From assembly GCF_021018895.1 (NCBI RefSeq), contig NC_079377.1:23550501-23614500 (forward strand): DNA of 64,000 bases. The letters are read 5' to 3'. Origin of the DNA: Seriola aureovittata (Eukaryota > Chordata > Actinopteri > Carangiformes > Carangidae). Shown piece after piece: positions 1 through 12,355 of the stretch (position 1 is the stretch's first letter; each line of letters begins with the position of its first letter). A program made the position numbers and the translations under genes. A model generated the notes under the pieces. It worked only from the letters and a program-made list of their open reading frames with translations. It ran no database searches and was not told the origin of the DNA.

Positions 1-1214
1 AAGTCAGGAGTGTGGATCCCGCGTGTTTTCCCTGGGACGCAGCTGGACGTTTGTTTAGCGACATGATAACGTTCACTGCAGCTGAATGAGAAAACATTTT
101 GTTTCTGCAGGTTAACACGAGCATGTGTTTGTTTTGCTTCTTTTACAGTTAACAAAGATGTCTCAATCGTGCCTGGGACTTCGACTGTAGACACATTAAT
201 TAATAATTAACAATAAATAATTAATGCGCGAAAAATGGCAGTTTTTTTCACTCATTAATGAGTCCAGCATAAAAAATATAAACACGTATATCACCATATT
301 AACTTTAAAATATTTGACCCTTCGCCTCATGTTACTTCAGTATGATGTCATGTCCATTTTATTGTCTCCCATGCTTCCATTAGAGAAGGGGGAGACAGAC
401 AGGGGGAGTCATAGGTCTTTAGTTTGAGGGCGATTAAATTTTTACTGTTAACAGGAAGTGCAAAAGGTCAGTTCTCAGCTTTGACATGGCACAGGCCGTG
501 TGAGCAGGGCAGCGGCATCATAAAGTGCACTTCATTTGTGAAGTTTATCCTTTGGAACAAAATGTAGAAATATAAAAATTCCATTGGCTTTTTATCTAGG
601 AAAACCAAGGTAACGCTAACATCCGGGTTGGTCTACAAAAGTACGTCATCCCTGCGTCACTCTATCGTTTTCTTCAGTGTCATTACAGTTGTAGGAGTAG
701 GAGCTATCACAGGTAAGCACCTGACAAATGTTCCAGCATGCGGACACAACTCAAAGAGAGACCCGCAGAAAGGAGCCGAGACTTGGAGGAGGCTGCGTCC
801 CAACTCCACACAACTATTCATTTCATCTGGAGCTTTCAGTTTGCAATGAATTCACACTGGGAAACTGTCAAAAGTAAGTAAGTCAAAGATGTCAGCGTGT
901 TGACTACGTTCGCTTGATTTTTTGAAAGCAGAGGTGATGGACGCTATTGTCCCATAATTCAATGTGGGGAGCCAAAATTAAAAACCAATTATGGATGACG
1001 GGTGACAAAAGAATAATAAATGAATGGGCTCAAATCAAAACATTTTGCTCGCACAGTGTTTAGCTTCGCGTGTTGGTGCAGGAATGGCATTATGGGTAAA
1101 GACCACCGCTGCTGATGATGAGAATAAAATACAGTAGATACAACACAAGGACATGTGTTAGTTTTGTCCATTTGTGCTTACAGTATGAGCACTGGCATGT
1201 TTGTGTACCTGTGT

Positions 1215-1218
<4 letters not shown>
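1..1218. other. Intronic sequence, nothing recognised
   Basis: The sequence is AT-rich with scattered TTAATTAA-like words around 195..230. The open frames are short (up to about 73 codons) with no recognisable domain, splice context or repeat family. I see no gene here. Confidence 0.5.

Positions 1219-1256
<38 letters not shown>
1219..1256. repeat. (GT)19 microsatellite
   Basis: An uninterrupted GT run on the plus strand. In the nrg3 transcript (minus strand) it reads as an AC repeat, complementary to the UG repeat made by the CA tract about 270 bp away at 1529..1626. Confidence 0.95.
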
Positions 1257-1259
<3 letters not shown>

Positions 1260-1380
1260 GTATCTTAGTGTAGTTCTGTATGTGTGTGACAGGTTGAGCT
1301 CCGGTGACATGAGAAGTGCTAGACTTTGACACGGAAGCTTGTCGGCATCCATCAGCATCACTGCCATTATCTCCTCACTG

Positions 1381-1432
1381 CCCCCCCCCCCCCCCCCCCC
1401 GAAACCCCACCACCTCCACCTCCACCTCCACC
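1381..1432. repeat. Poly-C (20) followed by CCACCT-type minisatellite
   Basis: Twenty consecutive C at 1381..1400, then several imperfect CCACCT units to about 1432. The minus strand is therefore G-rich (poly-G and AGGTGG units) and could form a G-quadruplex. This sequence creates the proline-rich and glycine-rich frames seen here, which are not genes. Confidence 0.9.
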
Positions 1433-1528
1433 CTTGCACTTCATTTGTCCTCCTCTCCTCTCTCTGTGATACTGCTCCACCTCTCTCTCTCCCACTCTTC
1501 CACTCACATCAGAGGAGTGTACAGAAGT

Positions 1529-1537
1529 GCACACACA

Positions 1538-1626
<89 letters not shown>
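1529..1626. repeat. Compound (CA)n microsatellite, about 98 bp
   Basis: A CA array with two AAAC interruptions near its left end and a perfect run from about 1560 to 1624. It reads as UG repeats in the nrg3 pre-mRNA. Open frames of His-Thr or Cys-Val repeats across it are artefacts of the dinucleotide. Confidence 0.95.
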
Positions 1627-1628
<2 letters not shown>

Positions 1629-4348
1629 TTATCTCTAACTCCCTCACTCCTTCATTCACTCCATCACTCACCCATGCGTTCTTCCTTTCTCTCAGTAACA
1701 AGCTGACAAACGGACGGGCAGACCTACAATACATCATGACATCCCATTGACAGATTCAACCCACGGCCAACATGACTGTAGCTGGAGGATGGAGAGACTC
1801 CTATATGCTCAGTCTCAGCCTGAAGCAAAGCATTGTGGGGTTACAAACCCTGAAATAGCGTCTCCAGCAGTGGTGTGGCCCCGCAGTACTAAAACTAAAA
1901 AAAAAAAAAAAGAAAGAGAAAGAAAAATAATGGCTCCATTATTGGCTATTTTTCTGCTGCACACGATTATCTTTTTTATAGCCAGCAGTGTTTATGTACA
2001 CGCATCAAAGCATCGCCCACGCTCACACTTACACTCCCACCCGGATACATACACACACTCATAAACTATTGTAGGCAATAAGAAACACATTATATGCAGA
2101 TTAGGGAGCAGTGATTAGAAATAATCTGGGATGTCTCTTTAATTTATTGATTAAATTGGAACAAATGATTTCAGTATTTTTCACTATTTTCAGCCACTAA
2201 CATTAATTTATGAAACATTCAGGTTTCTCAGCTGATTCAGCTTTCATGACTCCAATGAAATAAAAACAAGTTATGACTAAGCGCCATGACTCATGTCTGA
2301 TGTTTATTCATTCTCACAGATTCTATAAAAGCACTAATGAAATGTTACATGATTGTTTTGATCCAAGTATTGCTGCTATTAATATGTGTTGGAATTTAGG
2401 ACATTTAATCCCGTTTTCCCTCTGCATCATAAACAGGCTGCAGGAATTCTACTCTTTGAATGGAGACATCAGTTCGTCAACTGCAAAGTCAAAACAGTTT
2501 AAATAGGTGCAGTTATGTTTTTTATTTTATTTTATTATAATGCTTTATGTCCAAAAGACAATAAAAGTTAGCACGCATGGCTTTTTCTTGATACGAGGAA
2601 CTGAGAGGCCAAAGTGAAGGAACTGTAAATCCTGCACCCAGTGGCAAAAGTAACGCTGGTCTGAATTTGAGAGTTGTGAAAGGTCTGACAGTGAAGAGTG
2701 AATTGTGGGAAGCTCATAGCTCTAAAACTGTTTTATAAGTGCACATCAAGTGTGGGTTAACTCTTCTAAACATATTTTCAGACGCGGCACACACTTACCT
2801 ATACTACCCAGCAGCTGGGTGTGAATGCACACTTCAGCTCTCAAGACCTCAAGTGTGGGTACTCAGAGTTTACAGACTGACACAGCTTTCACGTTTTTCT
2901 TTTTAACCTGCAGAGAATCTGCCTCGGCTGCTGAGTTAATAGTTAAAGGAAGTCACGTGACCATTTATACCATATGTAAAACACTTGATAGAAAGACCGA
3001 CAGCCTGTAGCTTCATTTAGTACGAGCTTGGAAGTTCTGGAGCTTTTTGATGATATGTCGCCATCGTCAACAGCAAAGGGAGGTTTTCTGATGATGTCGT
3101 GTTTTCAGTCACAACCACATCAACAACAATCTTTTTTTACATATAAAGAACTATATAAAAGTCACATGAAACGGATTAGTTACAATAAACCACTGATGGA
3201 ACAGCAGCAGTTCAACTGGCGACTTCTAAATGTAATTTTCACTAATTGGAAAAAAAGGCAGATTGAAAGGACAATTACAGGGCCTCTCGTTGAAGATGTC
3301 AAAATGGCCATTGGCTTGAGTGTCAGCGTAGCGGTGACCTTGACTGGATTTTGAAATGGGAAAGTGTTAATTATTCATGAACACTTAAGGGTGGAGAAGG
3401 AGCACGACGGAGCTGCTTTATTGGAGACATTAAGTGTGAATCCCGTCCTTATGACTTGTTTGGCACGCAGCCGTGCGTGGGGCGCCTCGCTATAGTCTGC
3501 ATGCGCTCCGTGTTTCTTCACACGTGTGTGTAATCAAGCCTCGCTCTTCAGAGAACACAATGACGGAGGACTGCTCCCTGTTAGCCGGAATACGGGAGAC
3601 AGACGTATCTGAGCTCGGGGCGCTGCTGCCGTTTCAGAGTGAAGTGCACTACAGTAAAAAACATACATCAGCAGGCTGGTGCAGCTCCCAGGTAGCACTG
3701 GGACTCCAGACCTGCTTAATATTACAGACACAGCTCGTCTTTAGTCATTCTCTCTTTTCTATTGTACCTCTCTGTCTCTTTCAATCTCTGTCGCTCTTTC
3801 TCCGTTTCCTCCCTTTCTTCTTTCCTCAGCAATCCTTTATGTAAATATATTTTACTCTCCATCTTCCTTCTTTTTTTTTTACTGTCACATTCATTTTCTC
3901 TGCCTCTGTTCCTGCATGCTGAAATTCACCTCTGTGCCAGAGTTCAGTCAATGGGGAAAGATTCCCCAAGGTAGGCATGGGAAATTATACTGTCTTTGTG
4001 GCCAGCTTAAAAGTTTCTCTCATTTTTTTTCTAAAAAAGGAAAAAAAAAAAAAATCAATCCTACTTCTCGAAGCTCTCTAACGTATTTATTCAGAGCTCT
4101 CCATCCTGGTGGAGGATGCAATGCAAACTCAGTCAGAGTTTTGGAGGGAAAAGGAGGGTTCATTTGCATACATTTGCATCCTATTAACACATCAAACCTG
4201 CTGACTTGAAAGGGATGCCTTGATTAGGAACATCACCAAATTACTGCATGTCCACTTCCTCGCTCCTCTTCTCCCCGTGTCCTCTCTCTATCTCCTCAGT
4301 TTACTTCACCTCTGCTTCACTGCTGAGTATTGTTACTGTACACATCCT
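1627..4348. other. Intronic sequence, nothing firmly recognised
   Basis: Contains an A-rich stretch near 1898..1930, TTTTATTTTATTTTATT near 2519, and pyrimidine-rich sequence at about 3730..3900. A plus-strand frame at 1930..2064 starts with a hydrophobic stretch (MAPLLAIFLLHTIIFF), but its composition looks like chance AT-rich sequence. No domain, RNA gene or repeat family was identified. Confidence 0.45.
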
Positions 4349-4370
4349 GTGTGTGTGTGTGTGTGTGTGT
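4349..4370. repeat. (GT)11 microsatellite
   Basis: A perfect GT run on the plus strand, about 220 bp before the longer CA array at 4590..4669 and complementary to it in orientation. Confidence 0.92.
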
Positions 4371-4587
4371 ATACATCATTATAGAGAATATTACTGGAAT
4401 ATTCTTCAACCTTTGATGTGCCACACACTCCCTATAAACCCATCTGTCCACTGCCTCTTGCTTTTGTCTTTCACCATGAGGTCATGGTCAGGTCTCCTTC
4501 TTTGTTGCCTCAGGGCGTCACTGATAAGTTTGGCAGACCCGTCAAAGATTTTCAATTTGTATGTGTGTGTGCGTGTGTGTTGTGTTC

Positions 4588-4589
<2 letters not shown>

Positions 4590-4669
<80 letters not shown>
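4590..4669. repeat. (CA)40 microsatellite
   Basis: A perfect 80-bp CA run on the plus strand, among the longest in the window. It causes the 250-codon plus-strand open frame at 4248..5000, because CA repeats contain no stop codon. Confidence 0.96.
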
Positions 4670-4670
<1 letters not shown>

Positions 4671-7234
4671 CTAGAAATTGCTTTTACACATGACCACATG
4701 TTCTGCATCATGGTATGTTATGCGCCTCCTAAAGAAGAGCTGACCGTGTGGGTGTTGGAAAAGAAAAATGTCCTCCCATGTCTCCACTCACTGATTTACA
4801 TCACTTACAGTTACATGATGAAATACACCCTGAGCTGTCACTCACTTCAAAAGGCACAGCAGGAAGTGAAATTATCTTTACTAGCCCGACTCGCACTGTG
4901 TTTCGATTCCATGACAACGCTCCTGATTTCCCAGATACTACAGTGTAGTCCACTACACCAAACTCTGTGGGACTGTACGGCCACGTCCTCACTGTTATAA
5001 AACATAAAGGGCTGTCAGTGATTTACTGCACGCTGAGCATCTCGCTATTTCCTTGTGCACGTCTTCTAAGTCACAAGCAACATTTCCCGCTAACTATGAG
5101 GTGTCCTTCTAAAAATTTTGATTGTATAATTAAATCAGTTCTTTTCCTTTAAAACCCCGCTGACCTACCAGGGGGTCCAAACTCATGTTGAGCAGTATTG
5201 TGTAAGATTATGCAAATCCACAGAGCTTTATTTTTAATTGAGGTGGAGATTGTTACGTGCATAAAATGATGGACAGGCTACTATTTCTATTTGATGCAAT
5301 GGGGCATGGGCCTGAAGAAGAAGTGCTGCTCAGGTGCTGGGCGTATTCTAACCTCTTGTATTGTAAATGCAATGATGGCTGAAGCTTTATTCCTTGATGG
5401 CCACTGCTGCTGTTGTGCAAAACATATCTCACTGCCAAATATTAGTGCCATCTCTTCAGGGAAATCACAAAAATGATAACATAATTAAATACTTCGACTT
5501 CTTACTGTATTATTTCTGTCTGCTTCAGGATATTCTCTATCAAACGTCTTTAAAATCCTGCAGTTGGCACCGTCAGGGTCCAATTGCCACAGGCTGTGAG
5601 GGTTATTCACAGGAAAACGTCACTCTGATTAATGATCCTAATTTGTCTAAGTATAACTTTTCAGAACTGTGTTAAATGTGACAATTATTTAAAGCTTTCG
5701 TGGATTACACTCAGCAGTGCACCTCCAAAACGTTCAGTTTCCTGTCACTTTCTGTCAAAATCATCGCAACACTACAACAACTCACAACACACATACACAG
5801 TATATGTGTATGTTTGCGACACAGCCTTAATTGGAGAGTCTCTGCTGTTTACCAAACTGAGTGAGCTAATGCAATTGCACAATTAAACTTGCTAAATCTT
5901 GCTAATTAAAACTGACAATTTGTCAATACAAATCGATGGGAAGTTGAGAAGTTGGTGGAGAGGTTATGTGACGGCATCGAGAGGACAGCTTGAGAAAATT
6001 CACAATTCCAGGAAATATCTCACTAATCTAAACACTAAACACTAGTTCACTTCTGCATTGAAGTCCACCAACCTAAACGACCATATAGGTCATTTGTCCC
6101 TACCCTCTGATATTCCCGTGTCTCCATGGCAGCTGGAGATACGCCACAAAGTGTTGTGTGACAATGCTATGGTAAATATGAGCTAAGTTTAGGCACAAAA
6201 ACAACTTGGCTATTTGCACGTCGACAAAATAGTTTGTTAGAGTTTGCTGCTGTCTGCCGTCTGCTGCTGGGCAGGTAGCGAACAGTGGGTTCAACAAAAA
6301 GAGCAGCGAGACTGAACCAAATGTGCTGTAACCAAAACCGGAACAACAGGCTAAAATAGACTGAATGAAGCCGGTTCGTTGTTAATTCAAACATGTTTAT
6401 GACGTTGTGAAGCAAGAAAAACAAGCCACTGTTCCATTTGTTTTCTTTTCTGTTCAAGCACAAGATCATGAAAAATCAAGAATGATTAAAATAACAGAAA
6501 AAATAATGGCTTATTCCTCTGCACTAATTTGACTTCCCTTTATATAACACCCCGACTGAGGTGCCAAAAGATCATTAAGCCTTCATTGTGTGCTAATTAA
6601 ATCAGCACACAGTGACTTACTGTCGTTTGGCTCCCATCACTCACACTCAGCTCCTCTCAGTCACCATGTCACCGCGAAAACGCACCCTCATCGCCTGTTT
6701 CCTGGTTTATATTTGTCTTGCTCCCTCCTTGGCTTCCCCCCAGCTTCTGTTTTCCATACCCATGCTGAGTGCTCCTCTTTGCATCTTGGAGGATTCACTC
6801 ACCGAAAGCGGCGCCTTCTAGCCATAATATGCAGTCTCTTATCTGTTTAATTTTCTCCCACCATGAAAGCATGCCACGGCATCAGCCTTGTTTATTACTG
6901 TCAGAGAGACACCAGTCGAACTCCCACTGGTGTGCCATTATTATCGCACAGATGGCGATGAGGGCTGAGAGAGATAGATGGAGCAACAGAGAGGGAGAAA
7001 AAGAAAACAAAAAGAGGGAGTGCAGGGTAAAGAGGAAGAAAAGAAAACAGGAAGAGAGTGAGAGTATGAGTGAATGAGAAAAAAAATGTACTTTCCATTT
7101 TAACATTTTTCTGAAGGTATCTCTTATCCTGTAACGATAATACACCTTTGCACTTCTCTATTTACAGACACACACACATGCACAAACGCAAATGTGCACT
7201 GCAGCATTCTATATAGTGAACATGTGACACACCT
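4670..7234. other. Intronic sequence with no assigned gene
   Basis: No recognisable domains or RNA genes. The part around 6180..6300 contains a GTTTAGGCACAAAAAC-like phrase of the sort I associate with dispersed teleost repeats, but I cannot define its ends. A 51-codon frame at 6666..6821 begins with a signal-peptide-like sequence and is treated as a finding only. Confidence 0.4.
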
Positions 7235-7774
7235 TCATCCCAGAGGCTTTCTCCTGTCGAAGTAAATTCCTGCTGTCAGAAACAATATCGCACAGAATGC
7301 AATGACCCCTCCATACATTCCTTCACTCCTCCTCTCTGCAGGAGTGGTGGTGATGGTGGTGGGGGTGGAGGGTGGGGGTGTCTCTTGGGGTGACAGACGT
7401 GTGTGTTGTTGTGTGAGTGATTGCATATCTTCTTCCAAAATGCCCAGAGGAAAGATTTCAGGACCTTGGAGAGCGACACTCTCTCTCACTCAGGGAAAAC
7501 GACTCATTTTTATGTCTTAGTTTGGTCACCGCCAAACATTATGGCTTCCTGATTCATGGGCTTTGCATATGCAATAGATTCACAAGCCGGCACGCACTGA
7601 TTTGGCGATTTGCATATTGGAAGAAATTTGGCATTGTAGGTTAAGATTAAAGCTCGGTATAAAGGTATAAAAATGCTGAGTAGGCCCAGTTGATTCTGAC
7701 TTTGTGTCATGACAAAAGGAAAAGATCCAAGTGACAGTTTGTTGGGGTTGGGGTTCATATATTATATATATTGC
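7235..7774. other. Intronic sequence with a minus-strand open frame containing a hydrophobic segment
   Basis: A minus-strand frame (7489 down to 7235) has a Thr/Pro-rich stretch from a CCACCAC-type repeat, then GGVIAFCAILFLTAGIYF, which resembles a transmembrane helix, then DRRK and a stop. Direct splicing of the nrg3 exon onto the nearest CAG acceptor (before 7338) meets a stop after four codons, so it is not a straightforward nrg3 exon. It is probably a chance frame. Confidence 0.35.
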
Positions 7775-7796
7775 ATATATATATATATATATATAT
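7775..7796. repeat. (AT)11 microsatellite
   Basis: A perfect AT run flanked by TTGCATAT-like sequence on both sides (7750..7805). It is self-complementary and hairpin-forming. Confidence 0.9.
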
Positions 7797-10133
7797 TGCA
7801 TATCTTTATTCATATGTTTTTAATCTCCTTGTTTACCGGCGGCTTAGAGGTGTGTTATTGCTGCCATGTTTTCAATTTCATGCATGCTTCTTGTTAATTG
7901 GCTTGCCGGTGGGTGTATGTGTGTACGAGTGGGGAAGGTGATGTTATGTATTCCACTGAGCAGCCACTCTTGGCACCTATGAGGCTCAGGCAATTGCGTA
8001 GTGCAGGGTATACTCAGGTATACCTGCTTATTTTTCAGTCAGCAGTGTGTATACCACTTCTAGATTCACTCTGTTGAGCATCATTCATGTGCTGCAATCC
8101 AATTTGTTTTGTTTTTTTACTTATTTACTTTACACTGTACAGTAGGGTGGGTCATGCATCCAATTCATCCTGAGAAGGAAAATATCGCCTGTTGCCTACC
8201 TGCCTTGTTGGTGTATAACTCACCACAGATCCTATGAGGTAAATTTGACTTTCAGGTAGTATTTGTTCGACAGATAATGCCTGAATTTTCATTTTGGGGA
8301 GAACCGTTTCTTGAAATGCTCTGCGTTCAAAAAGTAGGCTACACTTTTATTTTGCAAATCGGCTGTGTCATCCTGAATGTTTGTTCAGAACATTGTCTCA
8401 GACTGAAACACCATGTTTGCTTCATGTTGAATGTGTCTTATATTTATGCATTAGGCATGTGCGGGCCCCAGTTATATCTGCAAACTGCTCTGTGACAAAT
8501 CATGGTGACACACTCTGACTCACATCATCTGTGGAAAATCACTTGTTCCAAGACACAGTTTACAAAAGAAATTACTAGCCGACAGACTACTTGCAAGGTA
8601 AGAGAAAAGTTGTTTGATTCTCATGTGTGGACGGACTCAGGAATAAGGAATATCATCTGAAGTCAAGCAGCAGAAGTTAAGTGACAATGTGCAAATACCA
8701 CTGGCCCATTTTTGGGTGAACTAAATATTCAAGAATAGTGTCACATGTCACTTTATAACACAGGGCATCTATCCTTTGCTGGACAGGCCGATAAATTAAG
8801 GCACCACTACAGCGCTGGGCCCAGGTCAATCTGGTGGAGCTGGTCCGTGACTGAACACTTTGGAGAAGCATAAGGTCAACTGGGAAGAGAAAGGCTGGAG
8901 TACAGAGAGACAGGAGGGAGGATGAGGAGGATTGTGAGCGAGGGAAGGAGGATTACACTCTGAGAAGAAGTGGTTTGTCTGCTGCGTGACCCCCCCCCCC
9001 CAGCTCCTTCTTTACTCTGTGCCAAAAAAAATACTCAGCAACCACTGTTATCAAGTGATCAGCCTTTTCACATACAGGACTGTTTACATCCTTCTAAAAC
9101 CAGTGCAGAGTACTTACTGTGATGGGGTGGTTCAGTTCTTGAGATGTTTATTTATTTATTTATTTTTTTAAATCTAATCTTTTATGTCTTGGAGTAAATT
9201 TGTTCATGAAATAATTTCTTTGTAAGTCTTCCAGCTGAACTCAATTTACATTTCTGCTTGTCACGAAGATTAGCTGCAGGGCAGTGAAATGGGGGAAACA
9301 TCACAGCTAATGTTATGAGTTTTGTTTCAGTTTTCTGTGTTCTTCTTGTGTTTAAGACATTATATCTGTCTTGCATAATGATCTCTTTCTATTTATTTTA
9401 GAGCAAGGTGTTATTGAGTTTTAAAGGCCTTTCAATTGAATAGGATGATGTAAAAGAAAAGGAAGGAGGATGAATGGCTAAGGACAAGAGAAGCATGTGA
9501 TAGACATGAATGATGACAGTGACGTTAGAAGCCTTTGGTTGGAAGAAAGAGGAAGAGACTGAACACCACGCTGCCCTTTAACCTAGCAATCAATTTTGGG
9601 TATGTGTCATATATCTGCCTCTGCCCCCCCCCCCAGAGAGGGTCTGTGTCACCCCCCTGGTCTTATTGGCTCCAGCTTTGCAGGGATCTCTTCCAAACCG
9701 GCGCTACCTCCACCTGCCAGGTGAGATTGCCTTTCTATCGCTCTGGAACAGCCTGTCGACAGAGGGCAATGAGACGGGGTTTAGACCTAGCACCTTGTTG
9801 ATAACTAGACTGGGGGGGGCACCACGTCTTCTCCAAAAAGTATGAAAGTAAAGACAGAGATGTAGGCAAACAGGGAAGGGAAGATACTTAAATAGACATT
9901 ATTTGAACTGGTAATTACATTAAAACTATCATTACAGTTTTTGTTCTCTTTGGGAAAATCCAGCTAAGCTGAAAAAGTAATTAATCAAATTCAGCATCGC
10001 ATACTTTTATAACTGAATGACTTGGCCTCTTGCCATGTTCTGAAAATATTATCTTAGCACACTGACTAATTTACTGGTTAGCTGAGCACTAATGATTGAA
10101 TGCCTGACTATGTTGCCCAAAGCAATGAGCATT

Positions 10134-10134
<1 letters not shown>
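7797..10134. other. Intronic sequence, mostly unassigned
   Basis: Contains short poly-C tracts (about 8990..9001 and 9625..9634). A plus-strand stretch at about 9735..9830 includes LWNSL in one frame, reminiscent of the C-terminal end of LINE reverse transcriptases, but the surrounding residues do not support a call. Nothing else was recognised. Confidence 0.4.

Positions 10135-10168
<34 letters not shown>
10135..10168. repeat. (GT)17 microsatellite
   Basis: A perfect GT run on the plus strand followed by GTATGTTTGTATGTATG. Confidence 0.93.
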
Positions 10169-10172
<4 letters not shown>

Positions 10173-12018
10173 TTGTATGTATGAGAACGAGCAGTCCTTG
10201 TGACTCACATTGAATCCCTCCCCTCTCAGCATCCGTCCCCGCAGGTTCACAAACCGGCTGCACTAAACAGCGCTCTGGGGGACAATCCCTGCGCTTGTTT
10301 TACAACATGGTCGGGGGAATGGCACTTGATGTTTGAGTTATGAGGCTTTGGGAGAAAAATCATTGCGAAAAAGGATCAAGTTTCATCTAACAAATAAAAA
10401 TGATTAATTCTGTGACAAATAATGCCACAAACTGGCTCAATTTATCCCCATTAAACGTCTGGATTGATCACGCTTTTACAACCTGATTTGTCTCAATTTG
10501 TTGTAAACATAAATTGAATCAGATTATACATTGATCCTGTGCCGGGGGTGAAATTCGTCATTCTTTTTGTTGCTGAAGATAAATTAACGTCTAGCAGCAT
10601 GTCGAATGGAGCACACAGTAGCCTGTTTTTTTTCTTTTATGGCAAAATTTTAGATATATTTACTATATATTACTGATATATTACTCCAGTCTTTAGTCAC
10701 TCTGTTGCCTCACTCAGAAAGTACATCTATTCATAAAATATTCATATCAAGTTTGATTCCAAAAAGACTGACTCATTAGTTTAGTTCCAGAGTCTAAAGT
10801 ATTACCCCTTCCAAACTCTAAATGTTATTTTTTAAGTTAAGCACTAAACACACCTCATAGTTTTACTGCATGATCACGCCAGCTGTTATTCAGATTCAGA
10901 ACGGATGGCATATTGTTTGATGGTCCATATCTTTCCTTTAGAAAGCTCATTGCCACACGATTAAGCAGCAGAGATCAACTCGGTGCGCATTTTTCCTCTG
11001 CTCTGTACCTCAGCTCGCACATTAACATGCACAGACAGTGTGTTCAAGGCCGTCCTGGCGTACATCGCAAACCTTCTCTCCTTAACAGCTCTGCTTGTCC
11101 ACAGATTATGTCGTCATGGCAACGGAAGCGAGCTATGGGAGGAGGGCAACGGCCCTCCCCCATCTCAGACTCCTCGTCCGCCTACACCTCGGTCTCTCCC
11201 GCGCTCTCTGTTTTCTGCCTCTCTCATCCTGCTTCCCCTTCTCTCTTTCAACTATCAACACTTTTCTGTAATAAAGTAGAAAGCAGTAAAAAACAGGCCT
11301 TTGTGCTTTTGTGGACTTTGGTTGAGCTTTGACTCGATTACACAGCGCATGGAAACTGAAGAGGACGCATTAAAGTGGGTGACTCTCTCACTGCACTCAC
11401 TTACGCAAACGGGTATTCTTCTGGCTTTTAGGTTTCTTAAATATACATGTGTATATTATTATATAATACATATACTACATATATGTGTTATACTAAACAC
11501 AGTTAGCAAAGGTAGATTTATGTTGCGGCTCACTGTCAGCCCACAAAACATAACCACCCTCAGAGAGCGGGAATTTTTTTATTTTTTATCACTGAAGTCC
11601 AAACTATTACTCTGGCATCTGCATAACTGCAGACCCTTGCAGCTATGCAGATTTGTCTTTTAGTCGTGTCGACAAGGGTGGTCTCTGCATAAATGTATGA
11701 CTGTGTGGGCCACCTGCAACTGCACTAACTTCTGCATCTGTTTCAGACTCTGTCAGGGAGTTAATTCACCTCTAATAAGCACGGTTCAAAGATCGGGTCA
11801 GGGTTAGGGAGGAGATCTGACTGCCAGGCCTGCAGCATGTAGGAGGATTTATAGCAACAAAAACAGTCTGTGTGCATGTGTGCACATCATCATGAAATAT
11901 GTGTTCATGTGCACAGTCTTCACATAATCTCTTCTGTTACATTCTGTACATATATTCTAAATTCAGCGATTCTCACTTACATTGCTGAACTACAACACAC
12001 CCCTCATTATCATCCACA

Positions 12019-12022
<4 letters not shown>
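10169..12022. other. Intronic sequence, AT-rich and unassigned
   Basis: The piece at about 10380..10620 is even in composition, rich in ATTA/TAAT words and free of simple repeats. It could be a conserved non-coding element, but this cannot be shown from one sequence. Palindromic ATATATGT/ACATATAT words occur near 11445..11490. No coding evidence. Confidence 0.35.

Positions 12023-12063
<41 letters not shown>
12023..12063. repeat. (CA)20 microsatellite
   Basis: A CA run on the plus strand. It is UG-rich in the nrg3 transcript and lies about 1.1 kb downstream of the EGF exon on that strand. Confidence 0.93.
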
Positions 12064-12065
<2 letters not shown>

Positions 12066-12249
12066 TTGCATGCATACGGATGTATACTTGTAGCCCAGGG
12101 AAGGCAAAACAGACTCTTTGAAAAACAGGTCGGGTGGAAGTCCTGCGGTTAGATTTTGGAAGAAGTTGTTCTGGGACTTAATTAGTAAAGGGCCCCACAT
12201 TTGAACAGGCTAAGTGCCCATGAGCTCTACTCTCAAATCTGGGACAACT

Positions 12250-12355
12250 AAGACACACACACATAAGATGGCGACACCCATGCATACACACACATACACG
12301 CGCACGCATACACACGCACACACAGATTATACATATGTACACATATATACACGTT
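12250..12355. repeat. Degenerate CA/TA-rich dinucleotide region
   Basis: ACACACAC, CACGCAC, ATACACAC and TATACAC blocks intermixed over about 100 bp. It looks like an old, interrupted CA array. Confidence 0.8.

Noticed and set aside
1316..1750. 144-codon frame with Pro-rich and His-Thr stretches, and mirror Cys-Val and Gly-rich minus frames
   Set aside because: Composition is fully explained by poly-C, CCACCT and CA repeats.
1930..2064. 44-codon frame starting with a hydrophobic stretch
   Set aside because: AT-rich chance frame in poor start context. The remainder is His/Ser-rich from CA-like sequence.
4248..5000. 250-codon plus-strand open frame
   Set aside because: It is held open by the (CA)40 array, which encodes His-Thr repeats. 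The flanking parts have no domain.
9735..9830. LWNSL motif suggesting a LINE reverse-transcriptase end
   Set aside because: Only five residues match. The neighbouring residues and a 3' tail are not LINE-like.
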